DNA of 10,511 nucleotides from Desulfovibrio sp. (GTDB taxonomy: Bacteria > Desulfobacterota > Desulfovibrionia > Desulfovibrionales > Desulfovibrionaceae). The stretch spans positions 1-10,511 of the forward strand of contig JAQVZK010000053.1 in NCBI GenBank assembly GCA_028708195.1, read 5' to 3'. The position numbers were made by a program, and so were the translations under genes. Positions 1-7,210 of this stretch are shown piece after piece (positions within the stretch are counted from its first letter, which is position 1; each line of letters begins with the position of its first letter). The notes under the pieces are model-generated. The model searched no databases and was not told the origin of the DNA. It saw nothing but the letters and a program-made list of their open reading frames with translations.

Positions 1-232
1 CGATATCGACGTCAACCCCACCAAGGAAAAGAAGCTCACCAACCTTCGCGCTTCCGGCAAGGACGAAAACGTCACCCTGACGCCTGTGAGAAAAATGACT
101 CTGGAACATGCCCTGCACTTTGTGCGTGAAGACGAACTGGTGGAAGTGACCCCCCTTTCCATCCGTTTGCGCAAGTCCGAGCTGTCTGCCCAAAAGCGGT
201 ATCAGACCGCAGGCAAGCGCAAGGGAAGTTAG
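1..232 (+). CDS. typA: TypA/BipA ribosome-associated translational GTPase, C-terminal end (partial)
   Basis: This is the last 76 residues of a gene that begins before the window; the reading frame starts at base 2 and ends with TAG at 230-232. The segment carries the conserved C-terminal signature of TypA/BipA: a [10 protein letters not shown] stretch, then RKMTLEHAL, then [15 protein letters not shown], which match the family's unique C-terminal domain almost residue for residue. The family consists of EF-G-like GTPases that bind the 70S ribosome and support ribosome assembly and translation under stress such as cold. The GTPase motifs lie outside the window. The tail after the last motif is short and basic ([12 protein letters not shown]), as is usual for this protein. 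Transcription probably ends at the strong hairpin at 387-439, as no closer terminator with a T-tract is visible. Confidence 0.95.
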   Translation, partial: DIDVNPTKEKKLTNLRASGKDENVTLTPVRKMTLEHALHFVREDELVEVTPLSIRLRKSELSAQKRYQTAGKRKGS

Positions 233-263
233 CACGGCAAGTGCCTTGTCTTGATTTGAGGCA

Positions 264-298
264 GAGGCAGGATCAATTTTGTGGTTGATTTTTGCCTC
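264..298 (+). other. Stem-loop in the gap after typA
   Basis: GAGGCA (264-269) pairs with TGCCTC (293-298), and inside it ATCAA (272-276) pairs with TTGAT (285-289) around an 8-base loop. A small internal loop of GG against TTT separates the two stems. No T-run follows, so it is not a typical intrinsic terminator. It may stabilise the 3' end of the typA message or be chance; function unknown. Confidence 0.35.
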
Positions 299-343
299 GA
301 GCTGATAAATATTTTCACTGTGCATTTGATCTGGTTTTAAGCA

Positions 344-361
344 GCCCGCCCCCCCGCGGGC
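344..361 (+). other. Short GC hairpin with a six-C loop
   Basis: GCCCGC (344-349) and GCGGGC (356-361) form a perfect 6-bp stem around a loop made only of six C residues. It lies 25 bases before the terminator hairpin at 387-439. No T-run follows. It could be a folded element of the same transcript, but its role cannot be told from sequence. Confidence 0.3.
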
Positions 362-386
362 GAGGAACAGCAATAACGGTATTGGT

Positions 387-439
387 GCGGCAATCCGTGC
401 GGTGGCTATAAACGCCTCCCGCGGGTTGCCGCTTTTTTT
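387..439 (+). terminator. Strong intrinsic terminator between typA and the sensor gene
   Basis: GCGGCAATCC (387-396) pairs with GGGTTGCCGC (423-432), ten pairs with one G-U wobble. The stem continues inward with GCGGTGGC (399-406) against GCCTCCCGC (414-422), interrupted by a GT bulge, a one-base bulge and one T-T mismatch, and is closed by a 7-base AT-rich loop. Seven T residues (433-439) follow at once. This is a textbook rho-independent terminator for plus-strand transcripts. It lies 154 bases after the typA stop codon and 63 bases before the next start codon, so the sensor gene either has its own promoter in the short remaining gap or depends on read-through. Confidence 0.85.
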
Positions 440-502
440 GTTGTAGATACGCTCTCGCAACGTAACTCTGCTATTGTGCTCCGGGTGTGAGCGAGGTACC
501 GC

Positions 503-2548
503 ATGCTGTGTGATCTGGATTCCCATACAAAATCCGCTGTTGAAAAGCTGGCTCCCTTCATGCCCGAAATCGGGCGCTGCCGTACGGTGTTTGCACAGCT
601 TGAGCGGCAGTGGACCTGGATAGCCCTTACAGGAAAAATCAACTGCAATGCCATAGCTTCCACGCTGTTCGACTTCATTTTCAAAACGCGCGACACCTTT
701 GGTCTTCTGCGCCACGATCTTACTGGCATGCTGGCAGAAAAACTGCTCGAAAAAGCAGTGCGCGAGATGTCGCCCGTGGCCCAGGTGGTTATGGACATCA
801 TCAAGCGCAATCTTTACGAGCGCACGGCGGATGTCAGCTTTCTGGCCACAGATGGGGAAATTATACGTTTCCTTCAGGAAGGGGCTGGCGATGTGCCCGG
901 TATGCGCGCCCGGCTGCAGGCCTATCGCGCCAAATACAGCGTATACCGCGATATTCTTGTGCTTGATCCGCAGGGGCGTGTGCGTGTGCAACTGGATGTC
1001 GCCAGACCCGTAAGCGCCTCGCACGATCCGCTCATCGGGCAGACGCTGGCTTCAGAGGACTTTGTTGAAACGTTCCGTCCCACAGACCTTTCGCCAGACG
1101 GAAATGCGGCGCTTGTCTATTCGCATGCTATACGTGCCGAAGGCACAGCGGCTCCGTTGGGGGTGCTGTGCCTTGTTTTTGATATGGAGGGGGAAGCAGC
1201 CGATCTTTTTTCTGGTATGGCCCGTTTTGCCAATGACATGGCCGTGCTGCTGCTTGACGAGCGCGGAGAAGCCTTTGCCAGCAGCAACGCCATAGCGGCG
1301 CCCGTAGGGCGCGTGTACGACTGCGACAGCGCTGCGAGTTTTTCCATAACCGGGTTTGGCGGCAAAACCTCTTTGGCAGTGTCACGCCCGTCAGAGGGCT
1401 ATCAGGGATATACAGGGCAGCCGTGGCGCGCGCAGGTGCTCCGCAGCGCGCAAAGTGCCTTTGCGGACAGGCCCACGGATGGGCTGGATGCCGAGCTTGT
1501 GCGCCGTGAGGCGGATTTTTCCGCACAGCTGACCAGCATTGAAGAGCAGGCCAGCGACGTTATGGGCGATCTGACGCTGGCGGCGCTCAACGGGCAGATC
1601 ATGGCCGCCCGTCAGAGCGACAATGCCAGAGAGGACGAGCGGCATGCCGCTCAGGCCTTGCCCCCCACTCTGGACGCAGTGCGGAAAATGTGTGTGGAAA
1701 TGGAGCGTGAATTCCACCGTTTCACCAATGGCCTGCTGAACACTGTGACAGCCTCGCGCCTTAATGATGCCTCGTTTCTTGCCTCTATCACCGTTGAAAT
1801 TATGGACCGCAACCTCTACGAGCGCGCCAATGACTGCCGCTGGTGGGCACTGACGCCCGATTTTCGCAAGATTCTGGCGCAGCCGTCTGTCAGCAGGGGT
1901 GATCTGGCCCGGCTTGAGGGCGTGCTGGAATACATCAACAGTTATTACACCGTGTATTCCAATCTTTTTCTGTACAATGCGCACGGCGTTATTGTGGCCT
2001 GCTCCCGGCCTTCGGAGCGGGGCCGCTATGGGGAACAGATAAGTGAAGAGTATGTGCGCCGCACGCTGGCGCTGACGGATTCCAACGACTTTGCCGTTTC
2101 GCCCTTCCGCGTTACAGAGCTTTACCGCCCGGACGGCGAGGCCCGTCCTTCTTACATATACAGCGCGCCAGTGCTCCCGCCCGAAGGAGGGCCAGCGGTT
2201 GGCGGCATTGGTATTGTCTTTGATTCTCTGCCCCAGTTCGAGGGCATGCTGGATGACACGCTGCCCAGAGATTGCGCGGGTGCGGTGCTGAAAGGGGCGG
2301 CGGGATTTTTTGTTGAGGCCGGGGGCGTTGTTGTGGCTTCCAGCGCACCCGACATGACGCCGGGTGAAAGCTGCCGACTGCCCGCCGAGTGGCTGGCGCT
2401 GGGGCAGGGTGAGTGCGCCTCACATCTGGAATCCGTTGATGGCGTGCTGTATGCCGTGGGCTGCGCCTGTTCGCGCGGCTACCGGGAATACAAGCGCGAC
2501 GGGCGCTACGCCAATGACGTGTTGTGCGTTATGCGCCTGCCGATCTAG
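503..2548 (+). CDS. Soluble tandem double-Cache sensor with degenerate chemoreceptor-tip segment
   Basis: A 681-residue protein with no signal peptide and no membrane segment, so probably cytoplasmic. Start choice: ATG at 503 follows GAGGT (493-497) at good spacing. It contains two copies of one unit about 334 residues apart. Unit 1 has a helical segment with IALTGKI (40-46), then RNLYERTAD (102-110), the Cache-like strand pattern YSVYRDILVLDPQGRV (145-160), and a GVLCLVFD strand (220-227). Unit 2 has LAALNGQIMAAR (359-370), RNLYERAND (436-444), YYTVYSNLFLYNAHGVIV (481-498) and GGIGIVFD (567-574). Cache domains bind small ligands, usually outside the cell. LAALNGQIMAAR resembles the ALNAAIEAAR tip of methyl-accepting chemotaxis proteins, but the returning half of that hairpin is not recognisable. 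I infer a ligand-sensing protein near a chemosensory or other signalling pathway; partner and ligand are unknown. It converges on tamB and has no chemotaxis gene beside it here. Similar proteins are often annotated only as cache-domain proteins. Confidence 0.8.
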   Translation: MLCDLDSHTKSAVEKLAPFMPEIGRCRTVFAQLERQWTWIALTGKINCNAIASTLFDFIFKTRDTFGLLRHDLTGMLAEKLLEKAVREMSPVAQVVMDIIKRNLYERTADVSFLATDGEIIRFLQEGAGDVPGMRARLQAYRAKYSVYRDILVLDPQGRVRVQLDVARPVSASHDPLIGQTLASEDFVETFRPTDLSPDGNAALVYSHAIRAEGTAAPLGVLCLVFDMEGEAADLFSGMARFANDMAVLLLDERGEAFASSNAIAAPVGRVYDCDSAASFSITGFGGKTSLAVSRPSEGYQGYTGQPWRAQVLRSAQSAFADRPTDGLDAELVRREADFSAQLTSIEEQASDVMGDLTLAALNGQIMAARQSDNAREDERHAAQALPPTLDAVRKMCVEMEREFHRFTNGLLNTVTASRLNDASFLASITVEIMDRNLYERANDCRWWALTPDFRKILAQPSVSRGDLARLEGVLEYINSYYTVYSNLFLYNAHGVIVACSRPSERGRYGEQISEEYVRRTLALTDSNDFAVSPFRVTELYRPDGEARPSYIYSAPVLPPEGGPAVGGIGIVFDSLPQFEGMLDDTLPRDCAGAVLKGAAGFFVEAGGVVVASSAPDMTPGESCRLPAEWLALGQGECASHLESVDGVLYAVGCACSRGYREYKRDGRYANDVLCVMRLPI

Positions 2549-2656
2549 GGCAACGTTAGTTTGAATCGCCGGAGCATCTTTATTTTTCGGAAGCTCTGTT
2601 CAGTGTGTTGACGTATCAGGCGCAAACTGTGTGCCGCGATGGCGCATCAACGCTCT

Positions 2657-5600
2657 CTAATAGTTGTACTTCCAGCGAAGACCTCCCCAGGTGCTCTGCT
2701 GTTCCGAGCGCAGTTCAAGGCTGGTGCGCGGCGTGATTTCAAGCTGGATGATAAAGGCTGTGCTGCCTTGCTTCATGCCCTGCTGCACACCCACATAAAT
2801 AATATCTGTGATGTACTTGCCCATTTCCACCGAGGTGCCAGCGCCTATTCCTTCTTCACCGGGCTGAGCCCCCGAACCTCCGCCGGTATTCAGGCGCAGC
2901 ACATCAACACCCAAAGCTTGGCGGGTTACATCAAATATGCCCCCCTCGCTTGACCCGAAGCCAGCCAACTGGGCCACTGCTCCGGCAAGACGCAGGTTTT
3001 CCAGCCGCCCCAGTTCGTTGGTGCTTTTTCCAAAAAGAATCTGGGCCAGAATTTCGTCTCTGGGCAGTTCCGGTTCACTGCTCAAAGTCAGCTTAATCTT
3101 GCGCACTGTGCCGGAGATGGTCACATAGGAAGTGAGGTTGGGGGTTTCGTTGGCAAGCTTGATGTCCAGCAGGGGATTGCTCAGCGCGCCCCCTGCAAAG
3201 GTAATAGTGCCGCGTGACAGCTTGAATATCTTGGTTAAAAAGTCAAAGCTGCCTTTGACGGCTGTTACCTGCCCCGTGATCTGCGGGTCCTCCGGCGTGC
3301 CGGAGATCAGAATGTCGGCCTTCCACTCGCTGGTAAGTCCGTGGCCTTCAACGATAAAGCGGCCAGGAATCACAATGTTCAGGTTCAGGCTGCCCTGCGC
3401 GGCGGGTTTTTCCGCCGCGGCCGCCTGCGCCACTTGCGCGGCAGTCAGGGGTTTACTGATGGGCAGGGTGGTGACACTGCCGCCCACAGCCAGCTTGTTG
3501 AGCTGTACAAGCCCCTGATTGACAACAATTTTACCGTCCACATGCGGGGCTGCCGCGCTGCCGGTGACCCCTGCTTCTCCTGAAAGTTCGATGCGGATAT
3601 CGCGGCGGCTCAGGGGGCGCAGTTTGTCGATGGTGGTTTTGATGTCCAGCTTGCTGCCGTCAAGGCTCGCAAATCCCGCCACGCGCAGCTTGCCGCCAAG
3701 GCCGCCGGATGCGTCCAGCTCAAGCCGGGCAATGCCGGGCAGGCCGCCCTGTTTTTGGCCGGAGTTGCCCCCACGGCCTTCTTCAAGCTTGAGGCGCAGA
3801 TTGATATTGGTCAGCAAAACACCCTGAAGCAGGTTTTCGTACTTGCCCTTGTCAATCACTACGGAGCCTTTGGCGGACGGGGCCGTCAGGGTTCCCCCCA
3901 GGTCCACAGCCACAGCCACATTGCCCGCAAAGCGCTGATCCGCCAGCGGCAGCAGGGACCAGAGCGGCCCGGCGGCTCCCTTCCAGCGAACCTGCCCGCG
4001 CAGTGGGCCCTGCATGTTGGGCTGCGGCAGGCCGTCCTTACCGAAAAGCAGAGGCAGCCGCACTTCAAGCCGCGCCTCACTGCCGCCAAGCGCCTGAACG
4101 CTTTCCTTGTCCATCTCAAGCCGGGCCACAAGGCTGCCACTGGAACTGTCGCTGGCTTCAATGCGGCCCGCCAACCCCAGATTCAGGGGCTTGAGGGGGC
4201 TGCTGGGGATGCGCAACTGGCGCACGCCAAGGCGAAAATCGCCACCGGGCCGTGACGGGCTGCCTGTGAGACGCGCGCGCGCTTCCACTGTGCCCTCTGG
4301 CAGGGCGGGCACAAATTCTTTCCACGGGGTAAGGGCCAGTGCTTCAAGGTCCAGGCTGACGTCAAGTTTGTCCTGCCCAAGGGCCGCCTGCGCGCGCAGT
4401 CTGCCACCGGGAACAAGGCGAATGTCCAGTCCCTTCAGATCAAGACCGAAATCGCCATAGCGCAGCGTTGCGCCTGGGCTTGCCTTGAAGCCAAGGTCGT
4501 GGCCGCTCAAATGGGCTTCAAGCCTTTGCATCTGCACAAGACCCGGCTGCCAGCGAGCGTTGATATGGGCGGCCACCGAGCCGCTCGTTTCCACACTGGC
4601 GTCCAGAGGGCCATTAAGAGCGCCGTTTGCTCGCACCTTGGCCCCAAGGTTCAGGTCGCCCAGACGCGTACTGGCAAGGTCCAGACGCGCGGCCACTGTG
4701 CCCGCGCCAAGAATATCCTTGAGTGTCACCTCGCCCGCGAGGCCCTGCAAGGTCAGGGGAGCGCCGGAACCAGTACTGTAGTTCAGTCGCGGCACGTTCC
4801 AGCGCAGTTCGGCTTTCTGGCTGTAGCGCTGCGTGGGACTTACCCCTGCCGTATCGGCAGACGCGGCGGCACCAGCGGCGGAAAGCGCGGGAGCGGCGGG
4901 CGGAGTTGCAAGGTTTGCCTGTGTGGCAGGCGGGGCAGTGTTTTGCGCGCCTTGCCCGTTTTGTTCGACCTGGCTTGCCGCACTGTCTTTTTTGTCGGTC
5001 TCGGCCACGCGCTCGGCCGTAAGCACAAGGCTCAGGGCGGCTTCGCCGTCGAGGCGCGCGCCCGGCACAAGGGTGGAAAGCGCGGCCCAGTTGGCCACAC
5101 GCACATCAAGCTTGCCGTCGCAGGCAGGCATGGCACCGGGGGGCAGGCTGGCCGCCAGTTGTCCAGCAGCCTCCAGCCCAAGGGCGTTGAGGCGCAGATT
5201 GCGCAGGCCTGCCTGCAGAATATTGTCCTCGTTGCGCTCTGCGAAAATCTGGCTTGCAAAGCTCAGGGGCTGGCCGTCAAAGCGGCCGCTTATGTCCAGT
5301 TGGGCGGCAAATCCGGGCCTGCTTGCTGGAGTACCCTTTTCTGGCGCGGGCGCTTGGCCCTGCAAGGCGCTGGGTGAAGACCCGGCAGCGGGAGTGTCTG
5401 GCGCACCAGAAGCCGTGCCTTTAGCAGTAGCGGAGGCTTCTTTGTGGTCATCAACCACAAGCAGCACTTTACCCCAGTTCAGCGGGGCCGCGCCAAGTTG
5501 CAGCATTACCTGCTCAAGCTTGTGCGCGCCCAGGCGCACATCGGCGCATTCCACCGTAAGGTTGAGGTCAGGGGCGTCCAGCGGCCCGGTGGCGGTGAGG

Positions 5601-7210
5601 CGCGCACTGGCTGGTGCGGCCAGCATGTCCAGCGGATTGGCGCTCTCTGCCGTAGCTGCGTTCTGCCCGGTTGCGGCGGGGGCATTGCTGACGGGGGCAA
5701 GGTTGATCTGCAAATCCACATTCAGTGGGCCGGAAAGCCAGGATACCGGGCCAGACAGAGAGCCGGACGGCTGGCCGGAAGCCAGACCGGGGGCTGGGCC
5801 TGCCGGCTGGCTTTGCCAGAGCGCATGCCCCGCCGTGGACAATGGGCCTGCTGCAACATCAAATCTGGTCAGGCCCAGGCGGGCAATGGTGGCCAAGGCT
5901 TCAGGCGCTTCGGCTTGAGGGGGGGCTTCCAGCGCCTCCACGTCGCCGTCAATGACCAGAGAAAGCCGTGCGCCATTGGCAAGCAGTGTTGCCAGCGGAC
6001 CAGAGGGCGTTGTTGCAGCCGCAGGGGTTGTTGCGGCAGTTGGCGCGGGGCTGGTCCCATTGGCAGGAGTAACGGGGCTGGCTCCATCGGCTGTCGCTGC
6101 CGCCGGTGCGTCGCCGGGCTGGCCCTGACGTGCCGTCGCTTCGGTGGTGGCGGCGGGCAAAACCCTGGCTTCAATTGTACTGCCCAGGGTCAAGGCCACC
6201 GTTGCAGGACTGGCCGAGCCGTTGTGCCGGGGGGCGAAGTTCACTGCAAGGCGTGCTTCCATGCCGCCGCTCTCTGCGCCAGGCAGCGGCAGGGGGGCAT
6301 TATTTAGGCCAGAAGCGGAAAGTACAACCTTGAGGCTGCCGCCCGTGCTCCCTGCCGTGAGGCTGGCGTCAACATTGGCCAGAAAATAACCGTCTGCCGT
6401 CTGCGTCGGGGCAGGCGTGATTTTATCAGCGTCTTTTTTTTCTTCTGCTGCTGCGATGCCGCCAAGCAGGGGTTCCGGCAACAGGGCGTCCACAACAGCC
6501 AGACGGTCCAGTTGCACCTCGGGCAGCCAGCCGGGCAAATCATTGAGGGTTCGCACGGTCTGCCCCAGAATGGCGCGCAGGGATTGCTCCGTCATGGGCG
6601 GTGTGGGGGTGGCAGGCGGCGACGGCGGTAGGTTTGGCAGGCGCAGCAGGCGCGGCCCACGGCTGGTCAGTTCGGCAATACGCAGTCGCCCCGGCAGGGC
6701 GGCCCAATCCCAGACAAAAGTATTCTGAGGCGCTTCAAGCCACAGGCCGTGGGGGTCTGACAATTCAAGCCCGAGCTCGGCCGAGAATGGCAGGGAGCCG
6801 GAGAGGCTCGTCAAACGTATGTGCAGGCCGCTTTCTGCCGCAGCGGCGGCCAGGGTGGCGTTGATTTCGTCCTTGATCCAGGCCTGTACGTTTTCATTGC
6901 GCAGGGCCAGCAGTGTGCCAGCCAGAAAAAACAGCAGCAAAAGCAGCAAGAAGACCAGGCCGCGCCAGGCGGCAGAGCAGAGGCGGGCCATGAGCCCGCG
7001 TGCATTTTTGTCATTGCCCGGCTTTTGGCCCGGCCCTGTGCCCGGCCCTGTGCCCGGCCCTGTGCGAGGAAAGGGCAGCGCAGTGCCGGATACGCCCGAA
7101 GCGGCAGTTGCAGAAGCGGCTGCAACGTGTCCGGCGGCATTGGCGGCATTGGCCGTGGAGCCGCCCGCAGTGGCATCAGTTTGCCCGGGTTTTGTAAAAA
7201 TGCTCGTCAT
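2657..7210 (-). CDS. tamB: TamB, inner-membrane-anchored subunit of the translocation and assembly module (AsmA-like, DUF490)
   Basis: A 1517-residue protein. TamB partners TamA and spans the periplasm as a hydrophobic-grooved beta-structure; the family is linked to outer-membrane protein assembly and phospholipid transport to the outer membrane. Residues 1-82 are a Gly/Ala/Thr/Pro-rich cytoplasmic extension with three GTGP-type repeats (about 50-61). One membrane helix follows at about 83-103, then a long periplasmic region. The DUF490 signature fills the last third, including DEILAQILFGKSTNELGRL, a VEMGKYITDIIYVGVQQG segment and a terminal LELRSEQQSTWGGLRWKYNY. Ala/Pro/Thr-rich linkers, likely disordered, interrupt the body at about 351-404, 591-633 and 738-796. 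The family size varies; E. coli TamB is about 1260 residues, so this one is long. The ATG at 7210 shares one base with the tamA stop codon (TGATG), which suggests translational coupling. A start at Met74 would remove most of the extension, but the overlap favours the longer form. Confidence 0.93.
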   Translation of the reverse strand: MTSIFTKPGQTDATAGGSTANAANAAGHVAAASATAASGVSGTALPFPRTGPGTGPGTGPGQKPGNDKNARGLMARLCSAAWRGLVFLLLLLLFFLAGTLLALRNENVQAWIKDEINATLAAAAAESGLHIRLTSLSGSLPFSAELGLELSDPHGLWLEAPQNTFVWDWAALPGRLRIAELTSRGPRLLRLPNLPPSPPATPTPPMTEQSLRAILGQTVRTLNDLPGWLPEVQLDRLAVVDALLPEPLLGGIAAAEEKKDADKITPAPTQTADGYFLANVDASLTAGSTGGSLKVVLSASGLNNAPLPLPGAESGGMEARLAVNFAPRHNGSASPATVALTLGSTIEARVLPAATTEATARQGQPGDAPAAATADGASPVTPANGTSPAPTAATTPAAATTPSGPLATLLANGARLSLVIDGDVEALEAPPQAEAPEALATIARLGLTRFDVAAGPLSTAGHALWQSQPAGPAPGLASGQPSGSLSGPVSWLSGPLNVDLQINLAPVSNAPAATGQNAATAESANPLDMLAAPASARLTATGPLDAPDLNLTVECADVRLGAHKLEQVMLQLGAAPLNWGKVLLVVDDHKEASATAKGTASGAPDTPAAGSSPSALQGQAPAPEKGTPASRPGFAAQLDISGRFDGQPLSFASQIFAERNEDNILQAGLRNLRLNALGLEAAGQLAASLPPGAMPACDGKLDVRVANWAALSTLVPGARLDGEAALSLVLTAERVAETDKKDSAASQVEQNGQGAQNTAPPATQANLATPPAAPALSAAGAAASADTAGVSPTQRYSQKAELRWNVPRLNYSTGSGAPLTLQGLAGEVTLKDILGAGTVAARLDLASTRLGDLNLGAKVRANGALNGPLDASVETSGSVAAHINARWQPGLVQMQRLEAHLSGHDLGFKASPGATLRYGDFGLDLKGLDIRLVPGGRLRAQAALGQDKLDVSLDLEALALTPWKEFVPALPEGTVEARARLTGSPSRPGGDFRLGVRQLRIPSSPLKPLNLGLAGRIEASDSSSGSLVARLEMDKESVQALGGSEARLEVRLPLLFGKDGLPQPNMQGPLRGQVRWKGAAGPLWSLLPLADQRFAGNVAVAVDLGGTLTAPSAKGSVVIDKGKYENLLQGVLLTNINLRLKLEEGRGGNSGQKQGGLPGIARLELDASGGLGGKLRVAGFASLDGSKLDIKTTIDKLRPLSRRDIRIELSGEAGVTGSAAAPHVDGKIVVNQGLVQLNKLAVGGSVTTLPISKPLTAAQVAQAAAAEKPAAQGSLNLNIVIPGRFIVEGHGLTSEWKADILISGTPEDPQITGQVTAVKGSFDFLTKIFKLSRGTITFAGGALSNPLLDIKLANETPNLTSYVTISGTVRKIKLTLSSEPELPRDEILAQILFGKSTNELGRLENLRLAGAVAQLAGFGSSEGGIFDVTRQALGVDVLRLNTGGGSGAQPGEEGIGAGTSVEMGKYITDIIYVGVQQGMKQGSTAFIIQLEITPRTSLELRSEQQSTWGGLRWKYNY
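7029..7064 (-). repeat. Three perfect 12-bp tandem repeats inside tamB
   Basis: The unit CCCGGCCCTGTG (plus strand) occurs three times without a mismatch at 7029-7040, 7041-7052 and 7053-7064. Read on the tamB strand it encodes repeating Gly-Thr-Gly-Pro at residues about 50-61, just before the membrane helix. As 12 is a multiple of three, gain or loss of a unit would keep the frame. This makes it a candidate length-variable site between strains. Confidence 0.9.

Noticed and set aside
440..502. Sigma70 promoter just upstream of the sensor gene
   Set aside because: TTGTTG (438-443) with GTAACT (462-467) has acceptable spacing but poor hexamers and overlaps the terminator T-tract; the evidence is too weak to annotate.
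406..810. 134-residue minus-strand frame across the sensor gene start
   Set aside because: It crosses the terminator hairpin and lies antisense to the sensor gene, with no recognisable domain.
503..2548. Full methyl-accepting chemotaxis protein
   Set aside because: There is no membrane segment, no complete signalling hairpin and no HAMP region, so only a tip-like remnant can be claimed.
2549..2656. Terminator between the convergent sensor and tamB genes
   Set aside because: CGGAGC and GCTCTG can pair with one wobble across a 17-base loop, but neither strand has a T-tract right after the stem, so I do not call a terminator.
4833..5918. 361-residue open frame on the plus strand opposite tamB
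   Set aside because: Its Ala/Ser/Pro-rich translation mirrors the low-complexity linker codons of tamB, has no family resemblance and has no convincing start region.
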